From positions 744,001-808,000 of the forward strand of contig JAFKAC010000021.1 in NCBI GenBank assembly GCA_025766275.1: a DNA stretch of 64,000 bases, in the 5' to 3' direction. The DNA is from Lactarius indigo. Its lineage: Eukaryota; Basidiomycota; Agaricomycetes; Russulales; Russulaceae. Below, piece after piece: positions 1-10,694 of this stretch. Position 1 is the first letter of the stretch; each line of letters opens with the position of its first letter. A program made the position numbers and the translations under genes. The notes under the pieces are model-generated. The model worked only from the letters and a program-made list of their open reading frames with translations, did no database searches and was not told where the DNA came from.

Positions 1-1075
1 GAGGCCTGTACCGGCACCGAACCGGGCTAAAATAGTTGTCTATGAATGGGGAAAAGTGGGGTAGAACCAGTGAAAGCGCACGTGTGTTGGTAGCAGTCGT
101 TATCCGCGTTGCTGGTGATAGGCCCATCTCTTCCATCTCACGCTTTTGATGGTCAGTATAAAATTCCAACACGTCCAGCACAGCCTGGGGGTTGCGCTGA
201 TAGTCCTCGCGTGTGATCGCGGACTGAGTGAGCAACTTGCTCCATTGTTCGGGCATGCCCTACATGCCCTTGTAAGCCGGAGAACAAAGGGGGAGAGAGA
301 GAACGACGTACAGTAAATGCACCGGAGACAGGGTCAAATCCAACGTGCACTTTGTGGACAAAATTAGTAGGATTGCTCACACCACTAAGAGGGCTTCGAG
401 AATAGATGTCGTCCTGCCATCCGTATAATTCTTCATCCCCCTTCAGTGAGAGATAGTAACGTTTGTCCCTTGTTTCGAGGAGGAGGCAGTAGGGTTTCAG
501 ATCTGTGCGTTCGATATTGGCGAGTTCACGTAGTTGAATAATACTTTGAGGCCCTGCTGCCTAGTTACCCAATACATAAGTTAGGTCTCTAAACGAGATT
601 GAGGTGTAGTGCAAGTGAACGATGGTGCGCCCGTCGGAAACCGCGATTCACAAACCGAAGAAATGCCGGCAGCGGCTTCGACCAACACCGATGCGAGAAG
701 ACGAACGCTAGAGCGAGAACCCACCTCATTCTTATGGACAGAAAGAGTCTGCTCCTTGAGCACCAACCACTTCTCCCTCCAGATCCAACTTGCAAATGCG
801 TCTTCTTTGAAGCCGACGGGACCTTGACGAATAACGCCGGACATGCCTGCACCGTCCGAGTTGCGATTCGGAAATCCGCCGATGTTTGGAGTACCGCCGA
901 TGCCTGAGTACGAGGTGGCATAGGAGGATGTTGAGATTGAGGGAGGGGTGAGGGTGATAGATGAGCTGCTGGAGAAGGCAGTAGTGGAAGAACTTATGGA
1001 CGCTTGACGGATGGGAATTTGGGGAGCAGGGCGAGAGGGAGTGAGAGAGGTCGCAGTGACCTGATTGAACGCCAT
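1..1075 (-). CDS. CLA4: Cla4-type PAK (p21-activated) protein kinase, N-terminal part, cut by window edge
   Basis: N-terminal half of a Ste20/PAK-family Ser/Thr kinase acting downstream of Cdc42/Rac in cell polarity and septation. I read three exons: 725-1075, 312-560 and 259 to the edge, with GT-AG introns. After about 80 Ser/Thr/Pro-rich residues a PH domain begins ([10 protein letters not shown], then [16 protein letters not shown]). It continues in exon 2 ([20 protein letters not shown], then [19 protein letters not shown]). A CRIB Cdc42/Rac-binding motif follows directly ([15 protein letters not shown]), and exon 3 adds the usual post-CRIB segment ([14 protein letters not shown]). PH followed by CRIB is the Cla4 order; Ste20 lacks the PH domain. 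The start is the ATG at 1075, in frame with the PH domain and with no conserved sequence upstream. The kinase domain lies beyond base 1. The long first intron (561-724) could hide a small extra exon. Confidence 0.9.
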
Positions 1076-1302
1076 GAGAGAAGAAGCAGTCAAAAGTGCG
1101 GACGGGATCCGGTCGTCGTCAACGGAAATGTCAAGTCAAGGCAAGGGCGAGGTTGACTATTAAGGCAACTCGGGGCAACAAACAACACACAAAGTGCACA
1201 CCACAATACGGATCACACACAAGAAAAGATCTGGTATTCTATGGTATGCTAGATAACGAAGAGCACCATCTACTTGTTCTTTGTGTGTCTACCAGCACGG
1301 TC

Positions 1303-1705
1303 TTAGAGACAGCTATTTGAGAACAAAGACGAAACGACGTACTTGTACACGAAGCGTTTCTTCGTATGCGAAAACTCTCCCAGCTTGTGTCCGACCATAT
1401 CTTGCGTGATTGTCACGGGGATGTAGTCCTTTCCGTTATGCACGAGAAAACGGATCCTGCACAGCGTCAGGGCGTCCCTCCTGGAGACAGCGGCGGATTT
1501 AAACACACCCAACGAAATGGGGCAGGATAGTGCACGAACGAGCGTCCGTTTTTATGGGGGTGTTGTTGGTAAGTGCTTCCCGAACATTAGGGAAGGACAC
1601 AAAGAAAGGCCCTGCATATCGTTGAGAGACATCTGGATTTACCCTGTTGCACGGCTAACCTTTCCAGGCGGACCTTCCCGAACGCAGGACAATTGAAGGA
1701 TACAT
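1303..1705 (-). CDS. RSM19: Mitochondrial small-subunit ribosomal protein uS19m
   Basis: uS19 family protein of the mitochondrial ribosome small subunit. Three exons, 1660-1705, 1509-1611 and 1303-1456, join in frame to about 100 residues, the normal length for this family. Family motifs run in order: RSAWKGPFFVSF across intron 1, then [16 protein letters not shown], then across intron 2 [14 protein letters not shown] and [17 protein letters not shown]. The ATG at 1705 gives [16 protein letters not shown], a short leader before the conserved block. A GT-AG pair near the 3' end (GTACGT...AATAG) could remove about 10 residues of the tail and still reach the same stop, so the last few residues are uncertain. 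It shares orientation with the kinase and trehalose genes, but in fungi this is only neighbourhood. Confidence 0.92.
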
Positions 1706-1790
1706 TTGGTGCGGCTTGTGACGAGTTACCAACTTGTCCAAAGCGCCGTGTGTCACGAGTGTGTCTGGTCGCTGAGCTAAGCGTCTGTGT

Positions 1791-2243
1791 TCAAGGGGTT
1801 CCACCTTGCGACCTGCTGAATGAGCCGATGGATGTCGCCTTGCACTTCACTGTCATTGGCGCCGCAGGCCGTTGCTTTCTGGAAATTTCGTCGATGGCGT
1901 AGTGTGCTACGACCTGTAAGCGTTGTGAGCACCCATCCAGCTTGGCCACGCCTTTTTCCCGCGACGCTGACAGATCCTGGGATGTCCTTGCCCCGCACAC
2001 TTCTCGTCCACCAACAATCTCCCGAAGGCGGACCGAGACCTTTGCGATGCGATACCTTCCCCCTCGGAAAACTGGGAACAAGGCGACGCTGTTGGAGTAG
2101 CTGAAGATGTTCAGCGCGGATCGACGGGAATGGGACACATGACCCCCTGCTCCCTCTTCATTCTCGGGATCAGATGTTTCTAGAATGACACCATCGGTGG
2201 ACCATCGACGCACGGCTACCTCAGCCAAGGGCTGGAGCAACAT
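1791..2243 (-). CDS. Unrecognised ORF (150 codons) between uS19m and the trehalose gene
   Basis: An open frame of 150 codons starting MLLQPLAEVAVRRWSTDG. I recognise no domain, signal peptide or membrane segment. The middle (FSYSNSVALFPVFRGG and KVSVRLREIVGGREVCG) has ordinary, non-repetitive composition, and the frame lies in the compact gene block in the same orientation as its neighbours, which argues for a real gene. A GT close to base 2050 could be a donor, so the true protein may be shorter or spliced. It may also be a chance frame. No function can be given. Confidence 0.35.
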   Translation of the reverse strand: MLLQPLAEVAVRRWSTDGVILETSDPENEEGAGGHVSHSRRSALNIFSYSNSVALFPVFRGGRYRIAKVSVRLREIVGGREVCGARTSQDLSASREKGVAKLDGCSQRLQVVAHYAIDEISRKQRPAAPMTVKCKATSIGSFSRSQGGTP

Positions 2244-2725
2244 TCTCTGCCCTTCCTACTCCCACTAGTGTCTCTCTATTCCAAGTAGGCCCGTGGCATG
2301 TGCAATCGGCAACCCACAAAGTCACGAGGATATGCGAGGGCCTTCAACCGGAGGAGTGCAGAAATAGGTCGCTTGTTTATATAAAGCCTCAGCGAATATT
2401 TCGTTGACATTCAACGAGAGTCAATCCGAAATCATTTTGACTAGCTCGACCACGAACCAACACTTCCAACAGATTTCCCACAGGGAGCTTCAACCATCAC
2501 ACCACGGCGTTACGTTGATTAAAAAGGCTGATGGATTCACACCTAACGAGATCCTCGACGTATCATGACGTACCTGGACCCGGAAAACGCCCCGGCCGTA
2601 CTCATGCCCAGCAATCGGAGTGCATGTAGCTAAACTTTGCTGCGAATTCTGTAAGTGGATGTCGGGCCCAACAAAGCTTCTAAGCAAAATAAACGCATCA
2701 CTCAGACGGACAGACGGACGACCAT

Positions 2726-5700
2726 TTACCACATGTCCCAAATATTGTACATGTACAGTAACATTTCCCCGATGCTATTAACTACGTGCGGGTAGAGCTT
2801 ACTCGGAGTACTACTCTCTGAGGCCACAAGTTGCCCAAGGACACCCACAACTCCTTCGCGCGAAAGCCTCCACCGGGCGTCCGTCCCTCCGGTTCCTGTT
2901 GAGCATGTTTCGGCATTGTCCAACTCGCCCAATCGACGCAGTAGCTTTTCATCTCGACCAATTGCGAAGCACAAAGTCCTTCGCGTGCGCAATGCTTTCG
3001 CTTTCCTCGGGTAGGATCCAAGGTGCGCGCGGGGAATAAGTGGGGCCACCAGCGTGCAGAATTGCACCAACTGCTGTCGATCGCGATATATAATTAGGCA
3101 GGACGAGGAATGCATTCTCTCCAGGAATGATACGTAGACCATAGCGCTCGCCAAGACTGCGCATGTTTTATCAGCCTAGGACAGAGGGGACGAAGTCACA
3201 CGACGAACCTGTCAAAGATGTGGTTCTGCGCTTCTGCAGCTTGACGACGCGCCCACGCACGGTCGCCTGCGTCTATCGCTTCGTCACCGCTGAAGTACCG
3301 CCACACAATACTGGCCTCTCGTTCTTCCACAAAAGAGCCGGGTGTACGCTCCGTGAACTACGCGGGATCACTTCAACTCAGCTCGCACACAACCATACGA
3401 AACCTAGACGTACAAAATTAAGAATCTCAATACACGCGTTTTTCCACGTTAGGTTGACGTTAGCAACCATCGTGATCCAAGATGACTCGCCGCTCTTTCC
3501 GGGAATGGGCTTTACGAAGCAACCGTTCTCTGCCCTAATTTCTCGACGCTATTCAGCTCATCAACTCCACAAAGGGAACAACTACTTACACAAGCCCAAT
3601 TCTGGGAACTTCCTTCGCAACCCCATCGAGCGCCTTGACTGGGAGCCCACTCAACAACCATACCTCATTCTTGCTCTCCTCAGACAAGCGTTTGACAACC
3701 TCAATAGCCTCCTGCGGGATATTTTGACCTCGACCTTCATGCTCAAGTCGTGGATGGCGCTGCCAAAGCGTATCCTCAAAGTCAATGAGTAGGAGGCGTC
3801 GTTGCGAGTGGCGATAGCGAGGGAGTAAGAGTGCAAGATCGAGTGACGCAACCAGAGCATCTCCCTGTTGATGCTCAATGTTCATGCGTAGGCAACGTGT
3901 GAGGAATGAGGTGACGAATGCTTGGGCTGTCTGAGTGACAACGTGATTGTGCAAGTCCTATCCATGGCGTAAGGAAGGGTAGAGGCTCGGGAAGATGATA
4001 AATTTTGCTCACATCCCAACGCGAAAATGCTTCGTCGTCGTCCATGGTGAGCGCCTGATGGATCGCATTTGCGGTGTTGCGGGTATCCCACGGGTTCACT
4101 GCGATGCAAGAGCGAAAACCGCTATAGCTATACGAACCAGTGAACTACGCATATATCAGGCAAGAACATTTCCTGCCCCACTGTTCGACATACCTCGCTG
4201 AGGATCAACGGTCGGTGTCGTTCCTCTTGACATACCACAAATTCGTGAGTGCGTAATGCCATGCCTTCACGCATACTGGTAACGAGGAACGCGTCTGCAA
4301 CAGTCAGAAGTGCCAGATATTGGCTGAAACTGAGGTCCTCGGTATGAAGGAAGACAACGGGCTGGTATGTGAGCGTGGAGAAACGCGAGTTGATGCGCGC
4401 GACGATGTCTGCTACCCCACCATGTGCCTCGTTCTCTTCAGAGGTTTGTAATGCGACCTGAATGAGGGCAACCTTCTGGTGGTACTCTGGGTGTTTATCA
4501 AGGAAGGCCTCGAATGCGAGCAGTTTATGGCGCACGCCCTAAAAGGATGATAAATGACATCCTATTGATAGTAAAATAAGATCGAACCTGTACTTCGTCG
4601 AGCTTGTCACGGCCAACGACGAGTTTTACACCGGCGTACCGCTCTTTTAGAGTCTGAACCCACTGCGCGACCTCAGTATCACGCCTACTCGATAGTCCGA
4701 TTAGGGCTGGTCATACCTCACATATAAATAGCTCACCTCTTTTCTTTGAGAATTCTAACATCAATACCGACGGGAAATACACCAACATCGACGACGTGGT
4801 CATCCAACTGGATACCCTTAGGCAGCGTTTCCAAGGACAAGATACGAGAGACTGTCTGACGGAAGTGGCGCGCATAATTGGCCGTTTGGAACCCAATGAG
4901 GTCCGCAGAGAGCATGCCGCGAAGCAGCGACTCGCGAACCGACAAACAACGGAAGATCTCTGAAGAAGGGAAAGCGACGTGCAAGAAAAATCCAATGATT
5001 GCGGTAGGTAATCTTGCACGCACGAGCTGAGGTACAAGCATCAAGTGGTAGTCGTTGACCCAGACTGACCATCGTGTCAGCGCTCATAACAAAAAAGATC
5101 GAATGAGAACGCACTGATATCACCCTCCTGATAATTCGCAACAATCGTGTCTGCGAAGCGTTGATTGACCGATACATATTGCTTGTAGCTAGAGCTCTCG
5201 TAAAAGCTCTTCGTCTTTGGGGCATCCGGGACAACATAATGCAAGCATGGCCAAAGAACATGGTGACAGAAATTATCGTAATATTGGGTAAACTCGTCGT
5301 CTGGGATCCAAACTGGAGAGCTATCGTATTCTTCGACCATGCGGTGGTCAATGTTCCTACGGAGAGGGTGGTTGAAGGAATCTGTATTTGTGCCGAGGGT
5401 TCCAACCCAGCGCTTGCGCTTCAGGCGCCCATCGAGAGAATTTATAGCGTTAGTGAGGCCACCATTGCTATGAGGATTCGGCTCTATGTGGTATTGGCGA
5501 CCAATTGGCGAGTCGGAGAGGGGACGACGTGCGATCGAGCGAGTGCTCTTGCGCTGAGAACGAAGCGGGATATGGGCATGATGCTCATCAATCGAGCGCT
5601 GGCGTATTGGAGCGGGCGACCCCGAGGGATCGACGCAGTTGTATGCGGAGGCTTTGGTCTTCGCATCACCGTATGCCGATGGTGTGAGTTGTGTCAGGGT

Positions 5701-6129
5701 CGCGAACAACGGACTAACATGTTCTACGCCAGGGGTTACGGCAGGTGAGCCTGTACGAGACTGCCATGTCCAAGGCGGACCGGAAGTTTCGTCATACGTA
5801 ACGGCGCAGGAGACATATTTGGCAAATTTAGAGGGGTCAAAGCGGTCAGGTTTGGCAACAGCATGACCAGTACCAGGACTTGCCTTGTCTTTTAGATCTT
5901 CTACGATACTGGGAATTGGGCCAGGTGTGCGAGCTCTCGATGGGGGTAGAGATCGCTTAAATCCCTGTTCTTTACCATGACTAGGAAAAGCAGCTGGTAA
6001 CGGCAATGGTCGCGGCGAGTGCACGGCGGTCCGTTCATCTGGGGTAGGAGGGTGCGACTCTCCAAGGATAGCCGTATTTGGAAGGAAGAGAGACGCAATC
6101 ACAACACGGTGGTTTCTGAACGAGCTCAT
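2726..6129 (-). CDS. TPS3: Tps3/Tsl1-like regulatory subunit of the trehalose-6-phosphate synthase/phosphatase complex
   Basis: Cytosolic trehalose-complex protein with a long N-terminal extension, a GT20 glucosyltransferase-like domain and a trehalose-phosphatase-like (HAD) domain. Exon 1 (5124-6129) opens with VVIASLFLPNTAILGES, typical of the large Tps2/Tsl1/Tps3 proteins, then about 200 low-complexity residues, then the GT20 start (KRKRWVGTLGTNTDSF, SSPVWIPDDEF). Later exons give VWVNDYHLMLVPQL, LVVGRDKLDEVQ, FTGSYSYSGFRSCIAVNPWD and, in the phosphatase part, LLLIDFEDTLW, IGLVAENGCFVKP, FTERTPGSFVEEREAS and IGRDEKLLRRLGELD. At least seven short introns are bridged in frame (for example 5065-5123). 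The HAD nucleophile motif reads D-F-E-D-T rather than D-x-D-x-T, which fits a regulatory rather than catalytic subunit. The start is the ATG at 6129. The closest alternative is a catalytic Tps2-type phosphatase; the 200-residue extension and the altered motif favour Tps3/Tsl1. Confidence 0.88.
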
Positions 6130-7060
6130 CACCACTGCTGCGCGGGACTCGAGGCAAGGAGATTGGAAGGGGTAACCCGAAAATCTCGACCGGGTGCATC
6201 TTTTAAGTGCACTATGACCACCCTATCGGAGACTGCCGGCGTTCATCATCGCTAGTCGGGCATTCCGCTGGCTCCGTTTCCCATATCACATTCTATGCCA
6301 CGTCTTTATAAGACATCTTCTTTGTGTCTTTCAATGGCCATCGATCAGTGATTCCCGGATCTATTCGTTCGTTTCGCAAAATCGGCGGTAAATTAGCGGA
6401 GTATTATCGTCTGGTGTAGTGCCACTGGTTCAATAGTTGGGCCAACCCGTAGCATGTTCATTATTGCCACCAAATCAACTCCCTCACACGACAGCGTTCT
6501 AATTGTCCCCGAACGTTTGTCGTGTTAATCAATCGGATCAGTCGCGGGGGAGCACATGGGCTTAGGTTGTGAAGTTGACGCTATGTGTATTAGCAGGATT
6601 GGTGCTGGATTGCCCATTATCGGACATGTTATGACCGTCCCTCCTCCAAGCTATATTGGCCCAATATCCTGATGAGGTGGTATTGATGGCGAAGAATGGG
6701 AAGAATGCGGGAAAATCAAGGCGCGCTTGCTGAGGGACCTCTGGCTGCCCACCAAGAATCGATATAGTGGCGGACAAGCTCTATGACGCCATTCATGTGG
6801 CATGCAAAGGCCCGGTAAAACTCAAAGGACCCAATGGAGCAAGGGCGGCACACTGGTGGACAGAAGAATGTGAGGATGTGGTTGGAAGTGTGAGCATAGC
6901 GGATACGAGACACGGGGACGCGGGACGGAGACATCAGCAAAAATTTGAAAAATTTTGTTGGTTTATCAAATTGAAAATTGCTTATGTGAATTATAGTCAC
7001 ATTTACTCGCATTTCGAGTCTCTGGTATTATTACACTGAAATGGTAACTGCCTACAACCC
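6130..7060. other. Intergenic stretch between host gene block and transposon field
   Basis: About 930 bases without a convincing gene. The first part presumably holds the promoter of the trehalose gene. Frames here are short and show no codon structure or known motif. Base composition becomes more AT-rich toward 7.0 kb, where the first transposon remnant starts. Confidence 0.5.
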
Positions 7061-7342
7061 CAATAGATTATTCTGCTAGGAAACAAGCACTTATAATTCT
7101 TGAGGTTAAACAGCCTCTCATGCTGGGCCCTCCTCTTGGTGGGAATGGGGGTAGGTTTGTATACAGCAGCTTGCCATAATCGATTTCTTCTGACCCAGCC
7201 AATTGCGCTTTGGCCTTGGTTCGGTCAGTGGAGGTATCCATGGCCCAAGGATTGGCCAGATTCTGGGGAATAGTCCATCTGGCATTGCCAGTCTTGTTCT
7301 TGTTCTTCAGCATTTCTTTGTAGTTGTTGAGCTGGGTGCACA

Positions 7343-8671
7343 TGTCACGCCTCTGCGGGGGCGTGGTCTCCTGTAACGGCTTCCTGTCACATGGCAGTCG
7401 ATAGCCAAGTCAGATCGGCACTGTGTGCAACGACTCCTAAGGTCTTCTGTAACAGCTCCTACGCTGAGGTAGCTGAGTCTGTGGAGATCCCCCTATACTG
7501 AGGTGGGAAGGTCCTTCTGTAACAGCCCCTTGTGCTAAGGTGACTGAGTCTGTAGCAATGGACGAGCTCGGTTGTAACGCCACTACAGGGGCGTTAGGTA
7601 CGACCTGTACCAAGTCAGTCAATCAAGCGGCAGTACAAGCTCAGAGGCTCAACTTCAGAGAGAATGATGCACAAGGATCACAAGGACTCAGGTCACTTGG
7701 ATCGTAGAGGAAGGCTAAGACACGAAGGCCTAGCAAGAACTGGGGTCGCGAGACAAAAGAGCACACAGAGGTGTTCTGTCTTAGACAAGTGTAGTATTAC
7801 ACAAGAAGTCTAGTCTACCATACAAGCTAGATAGGACTAGGTTTAAATAGACGACAGCCAGTATGGCGGTTACAAACAGATGGCGCTATCGCCAGTCTTG
7901 GAACAAGGAAGAGACGTAAGGAGAACAAAGGGAATCTGTACTGGGAATAAGGGCGAATCACGCGGGATCGCGCGTGATTGGGAACACAATGGAAACTAGC
8001 ACATGTTGAACTTTATCAGAAGGGAGCATCGATAAGTAGGGCGCGCGATAGGAACCAGGTAATCGTAAAGTCCGTGTAATCGTACAGGGCTCGTATGGTG
8101 TAGGGAAAGGAACAGTAAGATGCGAAAGAACGAGTCCAAGGAAAAGATCGTAACATCGGTGGCCTAAGTCCAAAGGTCACGTGTCACTGGGCTGACCAGT
8201 AAGACAGGAAGAGGATGAGAGCGAAGTCAAGGGGAAGCCTGCACAGAGGCTGAGAGGGGAATGACCCAAAGGGGACAAGGATCAAGGGTCTGAGGTTCTG
8301 GGTCAAGGGCTTGAGTGCTGAAGGAACTGAGGCACTCAAGGAGTCAATGGGAGATACAACGCAGATAATTGATTAAGCCAAAGCTAAGGAGCTAAGGCGC
8401 ACTACAGGGTTCCTTATATAGTACAGGATTGCACCTGAGCGCATAGTGCTACTGGTTGCTATAGATAGAATAATGTGCTGGCAAGATGGTGTCAACATTG
8501 TGCAAGATGGTGTCATGCCAGCAAGGCAGAAGAAGGGTAGACAAGAATAGCACAGAAGGTGCTAGAACAATCAGATAAAAGGGAAGCATAGGTTTAAGAA
8601 AGGTAACTGCCAAGAAAGGGAGTGGATCAGATAAGGGTAGAAAAGGAAGGGTGACCGGGGAGTTCATGACA
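7343..8671 (+). mobile_element. Solo LTR (family LTR-C), itself split by solo LTR-E
   Basis: Begins TGTCACGCC and ends TTCATGACA. Without the nested insert it is about 740 bp and matches, with substitutions, the 730 bp copy at 28698-29427. Flanks GCACA (7338-7342) and GCGCA (8672-8676) look like a 5 bp target duplication with one transition. Excising it rejoins the gag frame on either side, so it inserted into that gag. A TATA-like TTATATAG lies near 8413 on the plus strand, which sets the orientation. Confidence 0.85.
7573..8155 (+). mobile_element. Solo LTR of the chromovirus family at 36 kb (LTR-E), nested in LTR-C
   Basis: 583 bp, TGTAACGCC to CGTAACA, the same length as the two LTRs of the element at 36074-44007 and near-identical by eye. 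Perfect 5 bp target duplication TCGGT (7568-7572 and 8156-8160). The uninterrupted LTR-C copy at 28.9 kb reads straight through this point (GAGCTCGATGGCC), which is the empty site. Most likely formed by LTR-LTR recombination of a full element. Strand is written as in the window; in the complete element the coding strand is minus. Confidence 0.93.
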
Positions 8672-9908
8672 GCGCATGTGGATGTAATTCTTCTGTCTTC
8701 TGAGTACTGCCTCCTTCCATTGGTCAAACGTTTCTGGTCCGTCAAGGTCATACACTCGTTCATACAGCTTTTTGGGTATGCTGCTGGTGAAGAGGTCGAT
8801 AGTTTGGGGGTCATTGAGCCAGTATCCAGCCTTTCATGCTGCTTCTTCAAATTCATTGATGTATTTGTCAATGTCCCCATCCACCATTTTTAACCCCTTT
8901 CTTAAAAGCACTTGAGCCTGCTCTTTTTCAAGTGTGTTTATGAACCTCTGGTTAAAACTGTCGGCAACTCCATCCCACAGAGCGTGCATGTATTGGTCTA
9001 TCCCTTGTTGTATTTGTTGGTTCAACCATTTGAGGTATGACAACACCCATTCACTAATGGTAACCCCTTTGATGTACAAGAGAAAGAGGAGGGATTGTGG
9101 ATAGTCGTTCCTCATTACCAGGGCGTCGAGGTTCATTCCCCAGTAGATGTGCCATTGTGTTAAGAAGGAGTCCACTTTAGTGTGATTGCCATTGAATATA
9201 GATGGGGGCTTGCCTGTTAGCTTCTCGCTCACATGTGTTCCTCCTCCCGGTGGTCCTCCTGGTGGCCCTCCTCCTGGTGGTCCTCCTCCAGGTGGCCCTC
9301 CTTGAGGTACATCCAGGGGAAGCCCCCTTCCATCTCATTGATGTGGGAAGTCGTCCCTGGGCAGGTCCTCCCCTCCCAGGTGGTGGGTCTAGGGGTATAT
9401 TCCGTTGTCCTCCTGAGGGGGGGTCCAGTTGATCTGGCCCTATTGCCCTAAAGATGGCTGTGTCATCTGCAGTCATTTGTACCCCCATCTCAGGTTGATG
9501 GGAAGTAGATGAACATGTGATTCTTGTCGGATGGCCCCAGCTGCTTCTCATGCTACTTGGTCCCTCATAGTGACGATTTCTTGTTTGATCATGGTGGTAG
9601 TTGCCATTTCTGCTGCAGGTGAGTGTATGTGGATGACCTCTGGTTGTTCAGTGATATGTAGGGACTCAGCTTGTTGGATGGTGTATTGCTTGATAGGGCC
9701 AACACTTTGTGGTTGGACTTCCTCACTGACTTCGTCGTCTCCTGTTTCCTTGCTCACAGCTTCTCCTGTAGAGTGTTCTCATAGCTGACCGTCAATTGGT
9801 CCCCAATCTGCTCTTGAGTTTTGACGGTGTGCGTCAATATTGCACTGATAGTTTCTTCCAGCTGGCCTGATGATGTCCCAGCGGTGGTCTATGGGGTTCC
9901 ATGTAATT

Positions 9909-10487
9909 TGTTATGATCCGATGCTTCGGACCTCAGCCACAGTATGTTTCTACCTTGTTTTTCCCCTTTTGTACTATACCTTGTTACTGAAGGAGCTACT
10001 GTTACTAGTGGTGCTGTTTCCTTGACCCAAATATCTCCTTGTTCCATTTGGTCTCTTTGATATTGTGTGGACTTGTGTTCATGTTGTTTGGAACCTTGTC
10101 CTATATAAACCTGTACCATAGACCATAGGAAGCCAGACTTGGCTTCGTTTGCAATCTAGCAACCTTGCCTTCATACTTTGATGTGACCTTGCTTTGTTCC
10201 CCTCTTCTTGTGCATCCCCTACCTCAGTCCCTAATCAGGACACTTTGAAGTCTTTGCAGTTGAACTATACCAATGCATCACACCTGTTATACTCTGTGCA
10301 CTAGCAAGATCAAGTGTAGAGAAGTGTTAGACACTTCAGACAAGGAGTCCTACATTACAGAGTAGTGCTGCACATTGTGCCACACTTTTGCCACTCATAT
10401 TTCATAGCAATAAGACAACAGACGTCTTCGCTTGATACTTGTGTGACTTAGAACTTCCAGAACCCACGCCCCTGCTAGGGCATAACA
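9909..10487 (+). repeat. 5' LTR of the plus-strand Gypsy element
   Basis: 579 bp, TGTTATGATCC to GGGCATAACA, with terminal TG...CA and the short inverted ends TGTTATG/CATAACA. A small hairpin (TCCGA-TGC-TTCGGA) sits just inside the left end. Gag follows 207 bases after the right end. No second copy of this LTR is visible in the window. Confidence 0.85.
10102..10145 (+). promoter_or_regulatory. LTR promoter: TATA box and inferred transcript start
   Basis: TATATAAA at 10102-10109. Exactly 33 bases after its first base is AGACTTGGCTT (10135-10145), the sequence that the primer-binding site can pair with. In self-priming elements this sequence is the 5' end of the RNA, so 10135 is the inferred start of R. 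The chromovirus LTR shows the same geometry. Confidence 0.65.
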
Positions 10488-10488
10488 T

Positions 10489-10499
10489 AAGCCAAGTCT
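10489..10499 (+). promoter_or_regulatory. Self-priming primer-binding site
   Basis: AAGCCAAGTCT, one base after the LTR, is the perfect 11-nt reverse complement of AGACTTGGCTT at 10135-10145 in the same LTR. It does not resemble the 3' end complement (TGG...) of a tRNA. This is the Tf1/sushi arrangement, in which the RNA folds back and its own 5' end primes minus-strand DNA. Confidence 0.7.
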
Positions 10500-10694
10500 A
10501 CAACCTCCAACACACCCAAGACACTACTGCCACACAGCAGAGTGGGCAACAATCCAAGAGGATGCATCAGCCAACAACCAGACACTCCACAGAACCCAGA
10601 ATGACGGCATAGCTGGGCAATGGATCCTCCCTGACACAAGAGGCTGCTTCAGCCATCTCCTTACACAAACCAGCATCCAAAACAGACCATAATT

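Larger units (their letters stand above)
7068..9890 (-). pseudogene. Decayed Ty3/Gypsy gag, split by a nested LTR insertion
   Basis: Capsid-type Gag remnant read right to left. 9548-9890 gives an N-terminal region (QEQIGDQLTVSYENTLQE, then an acidic stretch). 9240-9320 encodes a Gly/Pro-rich linker shifted between frames. 8834-9232 is the conserved gag core (KPPSIFNGNHTKVDSFLTQW, YIKGVTISEWV, LWDGVADSFNQRF). The core continues past one stop as NDPQTIDLFTSSIPKKLYE and ends at 8672. The same protein resumes at 7342 (QLNNYKEMLKNKNKTGNARW, then NPWAMDTSTDRTKAKAQL) and stops before the expected CCHC zinc knuckle. The 1.33 kb gap is exactly the solo LTR-C insertion. No protease or RT follows leftwards, so the element is truncated near 7.1 kb. 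It is older than everything inserted into it. Confidence 0.82.

Noticed and set aside
3163..3792. 209-codon plus-strand frame
   Set aside because: Antisense to the conserved phosphatase exons of the trehalose gene; no domain of its own.
5161..5748. 195-codon plus-strand frame
   Set aside because: Lies opposite the GT20 N-terminal exon of the trehalose gene; composition is a shadow of it.
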